From assembly GCA_038040385.1 (NCBI GenBank), contig JBBPII010000006.1:1-64000 (forward strand): 64,000 nt of DNA. Direction: 5' to 3'. Positions 11,742-20,382 of the stretch are shown here, piece by piece. Below the pieces are notes generated by a model that worked only from the letters and a program-made list of their open reading frames with translations, had not been told where the DNA came from and searched no databases. Origin of the DNA: Gilichinskyi gelida (GTDB lineage Bacteria; Acidobacteriota; Thermoanaerobaculia; Gp7-AA8). Position 1 is the first letter of the stretch; every line of letters starts with the position of its first letter. The position numbers and the translations under genes are program-made.

Positions 11742-14291
11742 GTGATCGCACGCCTGTTGGAGCGGATCACCGAGCTCCTGCTGCGCCGGCCGTGGCGAGT
11801 GCTCGGCGTCGCGCTGGCGGTCGTTCTCGTCTCTGGCGCGGCGGCCACGAGGCTTCGTCTCGATCCGGACGTGCTCAACCTCATCCCCCGCAGCAACCGG
11901 GAGGTGAATGAGTTCCGGCAGCTCCTGAGGGAGACCGGAACGCTCGACTTCCATGTCGTCGTGGTGGAGTTCCCGAAAGGGAGCGAGCCCGCGACGTACT
12001 TCCCGCTCCTCGACGGGATCGGCGAACGGCTGCGGAAGTCCGAGCGGATCGAGAGCGTGACGTGGCGCCTGCCGGACGCCTTCGCCGTGATCGATCGCGT
12101 CATCCCCTATTCGTTGCTCGTGCTGACGCCGCAACAACTCGACGCGGTCGCGCAGAAGCTGACGGACGAAAGCATCCGGGCATCCGTCGAGCGCAACCGC
12201 GCCCTCCTCCAGACGCCGCAGTCGACGGTGGCCAAGCAGCTCGTCCGCGTCGATCCCTTCAACCTGCTGCCGGTCTACATGGAGAAACTGCAGCGTGCCG
12301 GGGCCGGCCTGAAGGTCGATTTCTCGACCGGCTATTACGTCTCGTCCGATCAGCGGGCGGCCATCGTCATCGCCAGGCCGCGGCATGCGGCGCAGGACCT
12401 CCCGTTCAGCCGCGCCGTGGTCGACGAGACCCGGCGCGTCACCGCGCAGGCGCTGGACGAGTTCCGCGCCGCCAACAGCGGCGTCGCGCTTCCGACCATC
12501 GGAACCACCGGTGGATACGCCATCGCGGCGAACGACGAGAAGATCATCCGACAGGACATGGTGATCAATAGCATCACCTCGATGCTCGGCGTCCTGGCGC
12601 TGTATCTCTACGCCTACCGGCGCCCGTCCGCCGTGCTGTACGCCGCCGCGCCGATGACCGCGGCGATCATCATCACCTTCGGCCTCGGCGCGATGACGTA
12701 CGGAACGCTTTCCGCGGCGAGCACGGGATTCGCCGCTCTCCTCGCCGGCCTCGGTCTCGATTTCATGACCGTGTTGTACGAGCGGTACGTGGACGAGCGG
12801 AATCGCGGTGCGGAAGTCGAGGATGCGGTGCGGACGCTCATGCGCCACACACTGCCAGGCGTCGTCGTCGGCGCGCTGACGACGGCGGCGACGTTCTATG
12901 CCTTTCTGGCCACGGAATTCCGCGGGATGACGGAGCTCGGGTTCCTCACCGGCAGCGGCATTCTCATCTTCCTGCTGTGCGTCGTCTTCCTCTTCCCGGC
13001 GGTGCTGATCATCGTGGAACGGCGGCGTGCCGGGAAGCGGGAGCTGCGCGTGCATGACCTGGGGTCGAGCGGCATGGTGCGGGCCAGTCTGGCCAGGCCG
13101 AGGGCGGTCATCATCGGTTGGATCGTCGTGGTGATCGTGACCGCCATCGTGGCCAAGGACGTCCGCTTCAATGACAGCCTCCAGGGACTTCGTGCCACCG
13201 GCAACGAGGCCGTACGGATGCAAGAGGAGGTGACGGGCAGGTTCGGCCAGTCGTTCGACGCCATGATGTACGGCGTACGCGGCTCCACCGGCAGCGAGGC
13301 GATCGCCCGTACGGAAGCGGCGATCCCCGAGCTGGAGGCGATGACCAGGAACCGCACCATCGGGTCCTTCCAGTCGATCACCACGTTCCTGCCGAGCGAG
13401 GCGCAGCAGCGCGCCACCATCGATCGGCTGCGCCGCGGCGAGAAAGACGAATTCTCGTTCGCACGGATCGAACGGACGTTCCGGCAGGCGCTGGCCGACA
13501 ACGGGTTCCGCTCCGACGCGTACGAGGAGGTGTTGCCGCTGTACGCCCAGGCGTTCGCGCGGCGCGAACCGTTGTCGATCGAGACCCTGCAGCGCCTGGG
13601 GCTCGGCGAAACGGTGCAGCGGTTCATCAAGAAAACGGCCGGCGGCTACATGTCGATCGTCTACGTCTATCCGGCCACCGGGAAGTGGCCGCGCTTTCTT
13701 CCGGACCAGCTCCAGGAGTTCCGGAAGCGCCATCCCGAGGGAGTGCTGACCGGCGTGAATCTCGTTTCCGAGACGCTGCGCACCATCACCCGCGCGGACG
13801 CCAGCCGCGCCAGCCTGCTCGGCCTGGTCCTGGTGTTCGCCCTGGTATGGATCGGCTTTCGCTCGTTCCTGCGCGCCTGTTTCGTGTTCGTGCCGTTCAT
13901 CGCCGGATGTACGTGCATGCTCGGCTTCATGGCGGCGTTCGGCCTGGAGTTCAACTTCATGAACGCCTTCGTCGGATTGATGCTCGTCGGCACGGCGACC
14001 GACTACGCCGTCTACATGCTGCAGCGGTACGACGAATCGCCCGACGATTTCGGAGAAAACGCACTGGAGACCGGCCGTGCGGTGGTGCTCGCCGCGCTGA
14101 TGTCGATCATCGGCTTCGCCTCCTTCGCCATCTCGCATTACCCCGGCGTGCGGTCGATCGGCCTGGCGTCGGTGGTCGGAATCGCGCTGAGCTGTCTGGC
14201 GTCGATCACGCTCCTTCCCGCGCTGCTCGCCACGGGACGCTTCCGCCACAAGGGAGCTTCGATGCTGGGCGAGACGCCGCCGGAGGGGTGA
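11742..14291 (+). CDS. MMPL/RND-superfamily exporter (HpnN-like)
   Basis: An 849-residue inner-membrane protein with the RND layout: one N-terminal helix (about 20-40), a large periplasmic loop, a five-helix block (about 270-430), a second single helix (about 460), a second loop, and a second helix block (about 680-830). GTG at 11742 is chosen because it follows the purine run AGGAGAGGAG; the upstream frame is the shadow of mgtE. Both membrane halves carry MMPL-type Gly-rich and 'GTATDYAVYMLQRY' motifs. Related proteins export hopanoids or other lipids, which is the best guess here; no hopanoid genes are adjacent. It is the last gene before the tRNA-Asn remnant and so probably the last chromosomal gene before the accessory DNA. 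Confidence 0.85.
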   Translation: MIARLLERITELLLRRPWRVLGVALAVVLVSGAAATRLRLDPDVLNLIPRSNREVNEFRQLLRETGTLDFHVVVVEFPKGSEPATYFPLLDGIGERLRKSERIESVTWRLPDAFAVIDRVIPYSLLVLTPQQLDAVAQKLTDESIRASVERNRALLQTPQSTVAKQLVRVDPFNLLPVYMEKLQRAGAGLKVDFSTGYYVSSDQRAAIVIARPRHAAQDLPFSRAVVDETRRVTAQALDEFRAANSGVALPTIGTTGGYAIAANDEKIIRQDMVINSITSMLGVLALYLYAYRRPSAVLYAAAPMTAAIIITFGLGAMTYGTLSAASTGFAALLAGLGLDFMTVLYERYVDERNRGAEVEDAVRTLMRHTLPGVVVGALTTAATFYAFLATEFRGMTELGFLTGSGILIFLLCVVFLFPAVLIIVERRRAGKRELRVHDLGSSGMVRASLARPRAVIIGWIVVVIVTAIVAKDVRFNDSLQGLRATGNEAVRMQEEVTGRFGQSFDAMMYGVRGSTGSEAIARTEAAIPELEAMTRNRTIGSFQSITTFLPSEAQQRATIDRLRRGEKDEFSFARIERTFRQALADNGFRSDAYEEVLPLYAQAFARREPLSIETLQRLGLGETVQRFIKKTAGGYMSIVYVYPATGKWPRFLPDQLQEFRKRHPEGVLTGVNLVSETLRTITRADASRASLLGLVLVFALVWIGFRSFLRACFVFVPFIAGCTCMLGFMAAFGLEFNFMNAFVGLMLVGTATDYAVYMLQRYDESPDDFGENALETGRAVVLAALMSIIGFASFAISHYPGVRSIGLASVVGIALSCLASITLLPALLATGRFRHKGASMLGETPPEG

Positions 14292-14293
14292 AT

Positions 14294-14336
14294 TGGCTGT
14301 GGCGGGAGGACTCGAACCTCCGACCACCTGATTAAC
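14294..14336 (-). other. 3' fragment of a tRNA-Asn(GTT) gene, putative attachment site
   Basis: Read on the minus strand, this holds the anticodon loop TTGTTAA, the 3' anticodon strand, variable loop, a perfect T-arm (GGAGG/CCTCC around TTCGAGT), an acceptor 3' strand (CGCCACA), a discriminator G and CCA. The matching 5' acceptor strand and a proper D-arm are absent upstream (higher coordinates): the sequence stops matching a tRNA about at the anticodon loop. This is the expected product when a tyrosine recombinase crosses over in a tRNA anticodon loop and leaves the old 3' end at the far end of the element. By tRNA polarity, the element lies to the right and the rebuilt tRNA should be further right, beyond this window. 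Confidence 0.7.
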
Positions 14337-14348
14337 AATCCAGTGCTC

Positions 14349-14411
14349 CGTCTGGAGCAAGCGGGAGACGACGCCAGATCAAGCACTTACGCGTCGTCTG
14401 GAGCCGTCTGG
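14349..14411 (+). repeat. three direct copies of CGTCTGG beside the tRNA-Asn remnant
   Basis: CGTCTGG occurs at 14349-14355, 14395-14401 and 14405-14411, just inside the element end. A 9-base inverted repeat (AGACGACGC / GCGTCGTCT) overlaps the second copy. Short direct repeats next to an attachment core are typical of integrase arm-type sites; that role is inferred. A small hairpin (TGGTCC-GGAGA-GGACCA) follows at about 14414-14430. The remaining bases to 14685 show no convincing gene. Confidence 0.45.
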
Positions 14412-14685
14412 CGTGGTCCGGAGAGGACCACCGCGGGAAAAATAGAAACTGACTAGAACCATGCGACGGAACGCCGTCTCTAAAAGAAGGCCATCCATCG
14501 CTGGTCATCAAAGAACGAGGAGCGAGTTTCTGTCGGTGACTCCAGATCGCGAGTCGGCGATCCGTTGGACAGTGTACCTGTTTTCGCGGATGTTAACTCG
14601 GCCGGTCATGGGCCGGTCATGTGCTGCCCGTGACGCACGGTGGTGGCAGTTGCGAAGGTGTCTACGCGGGTAGAGGTAGATTGCT

Positions 14686-15000
14686 GTGACGGAGACGCCT
14701 TGCGGCACACCGGCCCCGCGAGGAACGGCGGAGTCCGAAAGCTTGCGTGCCGCGGACGGGGCCAAGTCCGAAGAAGAGCGGGCCGGCAGGTTGTGGAAGA
14801 AAGGTGAGCAGTCGAGCGGCCGACCGCTCGAGATGCAAGTCGCCGTCCGGAATGCCCTGCTGGCCGTGATGCCCAATCCCACGGACCGCGAGAACTTCGA
14901 GAAGGCATTCGGGGACCACTTCCGGAACGATCACGTCTTCGCCGCTCCGGCGAAGCGTCCGACCGCGTCATCTCTTTGGCCTACCCCCCCGACCGCTTGA
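14686..15000 (+). CDS. hypothetical small protein (weak call)
   Basis: A possible 104-residue product starting with GTG after a loose purine run. The middle (VRNALLAVMPNPTDRENFEKAFGDHFRNDH) looks protein-like, while both ends are low complexity. No domain is recognised. It fills part of the 700-base gap between the attachment remnant and hsdR and may instead be a decayed gene remnant. Confidence 0.25.
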   Translation: MTETPCGTPAPRGTAESESLRAADGAKSEEERAGRLWKKGEQSSGRPLEMQVAVRNALLAVMPNPTDRENFEKAFGDHFRNDHVFAAPAKRPTASSLWPTPPTA

Positions 15001-15027
15001 TGCGTTTCCCGCGCGAGAAGTGAGAGA

Positions 15028-17445
15028 ATGGCGGATGCTGAGTCGAATGAGCACTTTGCGGGGACCGTGCCGCGTTTTTCCGGTCAGGGTATCGCTTCGT
15101 GCGAGAATCGCGTGAAAACCGTCCGGGGGCGAAGCAGCGGCCTAGCGGATGGGTACGCTCTTGTCCAGAAGGCGACCGTGAACCCTGCTAATGAAGCCGA
15201 TGCCGAAACCCTGATCGAGGAGCATCTCCGCTCCCGCGGGTGGGACATCGCTGATTTCACGTCCACGAGAAAGAGGTTTCGCGACCATCTCGACAATGAT
15301 GAGGCTGACCGAGTCTTCCTCCACGAAGGAAAGGTTTCAGCAATTCTCGAAGCCAAGAAACCGGGGCGTGATCTGTGGGCAGCCCTCGAACAAGCCAAAG
15401 GCTACGCGCGCGCGTACAAACGCAACACTGGCTACGAAGTCCCACTTCTCTTCGCCAGCGATGGCGCCATCTTTCTTCGTCAGAACATCAAGGCCAATAC
15501 CCTTCCCGAGCGAATTTCGCGGTTCCCGACGCCCGGAGAATTCAAGGAGCTCTTCCGGCCGCAAGCCGATGTTCTACTTGGCAACTTGCGTGATTACCAG
15601 CGCGTGGCCGTCTCCCAAGTCTTAGCGGCAGCGCAGGCTGGACGCACACGCATGTACATCCAGATGGCGACGGGGACTGGAAAGACGATCACGGCTGCCG
15701 GCATCATCGCCAAGCTCTGGTCCCTGGGCTTGATCCATCGCGCGTTGTTTCTAGTTGATCGCGATGCTTTGGCAGGACAGACCGAACGCGCCTTCATCGA
15801 TCAACTTGGCGACGCGCTCGCCGTTCGGCGCGCCACAGGTGGTCCAGACGACCGCTTTGCCGACGTGCTGGTGACTACCGTCCAGCATCTAGCCGCCAGT
15901 CAAAAGTACGAGCGCTTTCCGTCCGATCACTTTCAGCTCGTTTTTCTCGACGAATGCCATCGCTCCTACTACGGTGACTGGCACGGTGTTTTGGAGCACT
16001 TTGCCGCAGGAGGCGCAATTCGGCTTGGGTTGACGGCAACTCCCTCCGACAAGGAAACCCAAAATACCGATCGCTACTTCTGCGACAAAGGCCAGTATCA
16101 AGGGCCGATCTACCGATATTCAATCCGCCAAGGCGAGCAAGACGGCATTCTCGCCCAGTGTCACCATTTCAAGTTTCACACGAATGTCGACCTGTACGGC
16201 GTTCACGATATGGGGTTCGATTTCGAACCGGAACAGCTGGGTCGCGCTGTAGATGTGCCACAGCGGAACGCCTTGATAGCGGAGAAGTACTTTGAAGTCA
16301 TCGGCCGTCGAGACCCAGTGAAGACGATCGTCTTCGCGGCGTCCATCCGTCACGCGGTCAACCTCCGTTACGCCTTGATCAGGCGGTACAACGAACTCCA
16401 CCATCTTCCGCCCACCGATGCGACGGCGGAAGCCTTCGTGGTCGCCATCCACAACGAACTAAAGGACGCTCGTGAACGAATCGAGGAGTTTCAACGGATC
16501 GGCGGCGATATCAGGATCGCGATCGGGGTCGGAATGCTCGATACGGGCATCGATGCTCCCGATGTCGAAGCCATCCTCATGGCTCGACCAACCAAGTCCA
16601 AGATTCTTTACGTGCAAATGAAGGGGCGCGGCACAAGGAAGTGTCGCGAAACGGGTAAGGACTTCTACAAACTCGTGGACTTCGTCGACATCGCTCGTCT
16701 TGAAGCTGGTGATGAGCTTGTCACTAACGAGACGCCAGGCGTCATCGACGAACCGATAGACCAAGAAGATGCCATCGTAGATCGCGCGCGTGGAACCGAG
16801 AGCAACGAGCGTTCCCAACTGACAATAGGCGAGGAGGAACCTGAATCACCCCAGGTTCAGGAGATGCTCATCCTCGACATTCCGGTAACACTCGAAAGTT
16901 CGGAAGTCCTAGCTCCGGCTATGCTAGAGGACTTGCGCCGCCAAATAGAGGGACAGCTGCGCAAAGCGATGTCACGGGATGGATCGAAAGAGCGTTTCAC
17001 GCAAACGGTTTTCTCTTGGCGGTACTTCAAGGGTAGTGCGCCTGTCGATCAGGCGTTCATCGCCACGATGGGCTTTGACGTCCACACATTGCGCGATCTG
17101 TATGGCGAACCTGAGGCGAGCATCGAGGATTTCGTGGCGGTCGTAGTCGGCGAAGCTGACTTCGAACTCCTACGCCGTCGTCGCGCCTTTGAGCGTTGGT
17201 CACTTGACAAGGACTTGAACCGCGAGCAACGCGAACTGGTGCAATTGCTCTGCGATTTCCGACATGCCAATCCTGGACTAACGCCCGAGCAGCTGCTCCG
17301 CTCGCAGTGGCTCGACGGACAGGGTGGTGTACCGCGGATAAGGGCGTTATTCGGTTCGCTCAAGACATTGCTAGCAATAGCTGACGACGCGATGGCGATT
17401 CTTAATCCGCTTGAAGAGGATATCGCGAATGCCAAAGATTCTTGA
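15028..17445 (+). CDS. hsdR: type I restriction enzyme, R (motor/nuclease) subunit, EcoEI type
   Basis: An 805-residue subunit that translocates DNA and cuts it with the HsdM/HsdS complex. The N-terminal PD-(D/E)XK nuclease region includes 'AILEAKKPGRD' near residue 110. The SF2 motor follows: Walker A MATGTGKT (Lys219), DECH box (308-311), LTATPS motif III, and 'GVGMLDTGID' and 'QMKGRGTR' helicase-C motifs. The C-terminal region matches EcoEI_R_C. The exact start is uncertain: ATG 15028 gives about 50 extra residues, and GTG 15178 just before ASN-Pro-Ala-Asn is an alternative. It overlaps hsdM by 17 bases. Codon use is less GC-rich than in the flanking chromosomal genes, indicating transfer. 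Confidence 0.93.
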   Translation: MADAESNEHFAGTVPRFSGQGIASCENRVKTVRGRSSGLADGYALVQKATVNPANEADAETLIEEHLRSRGWDIADFTSTRKRFRDHLDNDEADRVFLHEGKVSAILEAKKPGRDLWAALEQAKGYARAYKRNTGYEVPLLFASDGAIFLRQNIKANTLPERISRFPTPGEFKELFRPQADVLLGNLRDYQRVAVSQVLAAAQAGRTRMYIQMATGTGKTITAAGIIAKLWSLGLIHRALFLVDRDALAGQTERAFIDQLGDALAVRRATGGPDDRFADVLVTTVQHLAASQKYERFPSDHFQLVFLDECHRSYYGDWHGVLEHFAAGGAIRLGLTATPSDKETQNTDRYFCDKGQYQGPIYRYSIRQGEQDGILAQCHHFKFHTNVDLYGVHDMGFDFEPEQLGRAVDVPQRNALIAEKYFEVIGRRDPVKTIVFAASIRHAVNLRYALIRRYNELHHLPPTDATAEAFVVAIHNELKDARERIEEFQRIGGDIRIAIGVGMLDTGIDAPDVEAILMARPTKSKILYVQMKGRGTRKCRETGKDFYKLVDFVDIARLEAGDELVTNETPGVIDEPIDQEDAIVDRARGTESNERSQLTIGEEEPESPQVQEMLILDIPVTLESSEVLAPAMLEDLRRQIEGQLRKAMSRDGSKERFTQTVFSWRYFKGSAPVDQAFIATMGFDVHTLRDLYGEPEASIEDFVAVVVGEADFELLRRRRAFERWSLDKDLNREQRELVQLLCDFRHANPGLTPEQLLRSQWLDGQGGVPRIRALFGSLKTLLAIADDAMAILNPLEEDIANAKDS

Positions 17446-19210
17446 TTTCCAATCGTTTGGAGAAGAACTCTGGCGTATCGCCAACGTCTTCCGGGACGAT
17501 ACGCTCAAGACAACCGAGTATCTTGAAGAGTTTTCCTATTTCTTCTTTCTAAAGCTCTGGGATGAGCGCGAGAGCGGGGAGGAGAATGAGCTGGCTGAAG
17601 TGTCGGCTGGTTCCTACATTCCCTATCTTCCCAGGGAAATGCGCTTCTACTCGTGGGCTGAGAATCCCGACCTATTTGCACAAAGTGAGGGCTTTGAATC
17701 TCTCGTAGCGTTTGTCCAAAATCTATTTGCGGGGCTTGCGCAAATTGGCGACGTTATAGAGGCCAGAGATAGAAATGCTGATTTCTCGAGACGAGGACCG
17801 CAAGACAGTAAGTGCGTACGCGTTATCCCTGGCCAGCCTTACTGGCGACTCCCCGCACGAAAGCCTGCCTTCGCCGACGGTGTTCTTCCCGCTGAAGATG
17901 TGAGACTTCCGATCACGCGGGATCTGCAGCTATTTCGGAAGCTCTTTCGAAATCATTCGCTTCGCGTTCGCTACGATCCGACAATCCGTGAGCTCTGCAA
18001 GCGGCTCCTGGATCTCCGTATACACGAAACGACCGGCGGTAAGTGGGACAAGTTGGGACGGGCCTACGAGTTTGTCGTCAACAAGCTCGGCGAGCAGAAA
18101 CAGTATGGCCAGTATTTTACGCCTCGTCACATCGTCGATCGCATGGTACAGATCATCGACCCGGCACGCGGTGAGTCCATTTATGATCCCGCGGCCGGCA
18201 CGTGTGGCTTCATCGTCCGCGCCTTTGAATACGTTCGGGACAAGATCGAACGGCAGCTTAGAGATGGTGCTGAGCGCGAGCGCGCCGTACGCGAACTGAA
18301 AGAGACGCACCTCTTCGCCGTGGAGAAGGCTCCGGACGTTTACAAGCTTGGTCTGATGAATATGATCCTTCACGGCGATGGGTCGACACACATGGAGGAA
18401 GCGGACAGCTTATCGAGTCAGGCGCAACAGACTCACCGCGACCTCTATGATGTGATTCTCGCCAATCCGCCCTTTGGCCCGACGGCTCAAGAGCGCACGG
18501 CCCATTTCGAGTATCACGTCAAGCTTTATGAGGCCCTCTTTACGCAGCACATGCTGGCGGCTCTCAAGCCCGGTGGCCGTGCTGCCTTTGTTATCAAGGA
18601 AGGCATGCTGTTCGGGTCGCAGCGCATTCTGCGCGCGATTTGCAAACGAATGGTCGAGCACTTTCAAGTGCTTGCAGTGATTTCGCTACCGAATGGTGTG
18701 TTCAACCCCTACAGTGGCGCGAAGACATCGGTGTTGGTTATTCGGCGACCCAAAAAGAAGGATGAGCCTCGTACTGAGCGTGTCTGGTTCTATCAGGTTG
18801 CGAGCGATGGGCGTGATCTCGGAGCGACGCGACGCGCGTTGGCCGACCTCGATACCGACGGCGATCTCGAAGACATGTGTGCGCGTTTCCCATATCGCTT
18901 CGCCAAAGGCATACCGAGTTTGAAGCCGGATGCAACCGACGCTGTCGGCCCGCGCTCGTGGTGGACGCCGGTCGACATCATTCGCAAGGATAACTACAAC
19001 CTGTCCGCGAGTCGGTACTACCCCCATGAGGCGCCTGCTGAGGACCACGAGCCGCCGGAAGTGCTCATTAATCGTCTGCTAGACCTTGAGCGCGACATTC
19101 AAGGCGACCTCGAGGAGCTTCAGGCGATGATTTCAGTGCCGAAGACGGCGGCGGCGTTGAAGGGCGCGTTTCGTTTCCAAGGGGATTCTGACGAAGGGCT
19201 CGACCAGTGA
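17429..19210 (+). CDS. hsdM: type I restriction-modification, adenine methyltransferase M subunit
   Basis: Methylates adenine in the sequence chosen by HsdS and is required for restriction by HsdR. The start at 17429 has GAAGAGGA about eight bases upstream; the frame reads six codons further with no support. An N-terminal HsdM_N helical domain is followed by the methylase fold: AdoMet motif I 'YDPAAGTCGF' and catalytic NPPF at 346-349. At 593 residues it is normal to slightly long for the family. The stop overlaps the next start (GTGA), so translation is coupled to the PIN-domain protein. Confidence 0.94.
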   Translation: MPKILDFQSFGEELWRIANVFRDDTLKTTEYLEEFSYFFFLKLWDERESGEENELAEVSAGSYIPYLPREMRFYSWAENPDLFAQSEGFESLVAFVQNLFAGLAQIGDVIEARDRNADFSRRGPQDSKCVRVIPGQPYWRLPARKPAFADGVLPAEDVRLPITRDLQLFRKLFRNHSLRVRYDPTIRELCKRLLDLRIHETTGGKWDKLGRAYEFVVNKLGEQKQYGQYFTPRHIVDRMVQIIDPARGESIYDPAAGTCGFIVRAFEYVRDKIERQLRDGAERERAVRELKETHLFAVEKAPDVYKLGLMNMILHGDGSTHMEEADSLSSQAQQTHRDLYDVILANPPFGPTAQERTAHFEYHVKLYEALFTQHMLAALKPGGRAAFVIKEGMLFGSQRILRAICKRMVEHFQVLAVISLPNGVFNPYSGAKTSVLVIRRPKKKDEPRTERVWFYQVASDGRDLGATRRALADLDTDGDLEDMCARFPYRFAKGIPSLKPDATDAVGPRSWWTPVDIIRKDNYNLSASRYYPHEAPAEDHEPPEVLINRLLDLERDIQGDLEELQAMISVPKTAAALKGAFRFQGDSDEGLDQ

Positions 19211-20382
19211 CTTCGTCCGCGCAGGCCGACCTACATCAAGCGCTCTCTCCCGGGAGCCTCATCTGTCTCGATACTAATTGCTTGCTCTACTACTTCGAGG
19301 GCAAGATGCCCTGGGCGGACAGTCTGCGACCTATCTTTGAAGCCAAGGATGGCGGACAGGTGCGGCTATTTACCAGCTCTATGACGCTTGTTGAGCTTCT
19401 CGCGCGCGTAGATCCAGCCGACGAATCCGTCATGCTCTCCGCAGTACGGCAGTATTTTGAGCTGGTACCTGTGGACGACGCCATCGGAATCCATGCCGCG
19501 GGCATTCGCCGCGCTTCAAATATTAGCGGCGCGGCGTCGCCACCGGTGAAAACGCCGGACGCCGTCGAAATGGCGACGGCTAACAGTACCCACTCTCTCC
19601 TCTTTATCACGAATGATGAGCAACTGACTCGCATGCCGCAGACAGTCAAAGCGCTCTACCTGAAAGAACTCGCGCTCGACTGGATTGAAGATGAGTTTTC
19701 GGCTTGCATCAGTGCATCTGTAGCAGCCGCGATACCAGAGAGCATTCACCAGCGCTTGGAGTTGGGTTTCAGACGGGATGTCGCGCAGGACTGGATGGTC
19801 CTTGAGAGCGCGATGAACGCCGACGCGTTCGTACGGAATGCCATGATGCTGAATGCTCTCATAAAGGGGCCGTGTGCCGTCATTGGCTCGGCGCAAGGGC
19901 CATCGGGTGGTGCGATGGAAGTCGTCGCCTTGCGCGTCCTGCCGGCGGGTCGGCCATGGATCACGCCACCAGTGCCAGACTGGCTTCGACAGTTTACCCA
20001 CAAGAAGCATCACTGGGACGAGCCGTCGCAAGCTCCGTTTGTACAGCGGCTCGGCCAGGGTCTTGGGCTTGAGAAAGGCTCTGAGAACAGGGATGAAGGC
20101 GAGGAGCGCGCTAGGCCGTTCATCGTGGTTAATACTTCGCGCCTCGATGCCGAGGCCGAGGTTGGCCTGCTTGGCAATAGCGACATGCAGCCTCACAAGA
20201 CACGCCAAGAAATCTGGCGTCGCTATCTTGCACCGTTCAAGCCTGTGATGCCGTTGCTCGATCTACCAGGCGCCCGACTGTGGAAGGCGGAGGCGCAGAA
20301 TGCTCACGAACTGGACGTTGCAGCCTTCCGTCGCCTTTTTGCCTGTGCCGAGAATGTCATTGGCAAGGAGGGGGCCAAATGA
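19207..20382 (+). CDS. PIN-domain protein embedded in the type I RM operon
   Basis: A 391-residue protein between hsdM and hsdS, overlapping both by four bases (GTGA and ATGA). Residues 15-150 are a PIN nuclease domain with the expected acidic set: Asp22 (LDTN), Glu63 (LVELL), Asp118 (KTPDAVEMA) and Asp137 (TNDEQL). The remaining 240 residues match no family I recognise; they hold a Trp/Pro-rich 'GRPWITPPVPDWLRQF' part and an 'RYLAPFKPVMPLLDLPGARLW' end. PIN domains usually cut RNA. No antitoxin gene is adjacent, so it may be controlled by, or be an effector of, the RM complex. That is inference. Confidence 0.8.
   Translation: MTSSAQADLHQALSPGSLICLDTNCLLYYFEGKMPWADSLRPIFEAKDGGQVRLFTSSMTLVELLARVDPADESVMLSAVRQYFELVPVDDAIGIHAAGIRRASNISGAASPPVKTPDAVEMATANSTHSLLFITNDEQLTRMPQTVKALYLKELALDWIEDEFSACISASVAAAIPESIHQRLELGFRRDVAQDWMVLESAMNADAFVRNAMMLNALIKGPCAVIGSAQGPSGGAMEVVALRVLPAGRPWITPPVPDWLRQFTHKKHHWDEPSQAPFVQRLGQGLGLEKGSENRDEGEERARPFIVVNTSRLDAEAEVGLLGNSDMQPHKTRQEIWRRYLAPFKPVMPLLDLPGARLWKAEAQNAHELDVAAFRRLFACAENVIGKEGAK

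Noticed and set aside
11697..14360. 887-residue minus-strand frame
   Set aside because: Shadow of the MMPL gene caused by high third-position GC.
14294..14390. Intact tRNA-Asn gene
   Set aside because: The T-arm and 3' acceptor fit well, but no matching 5' acceptor strand exists and the anticodon stem mispairs, so only a 3' fragment is called.
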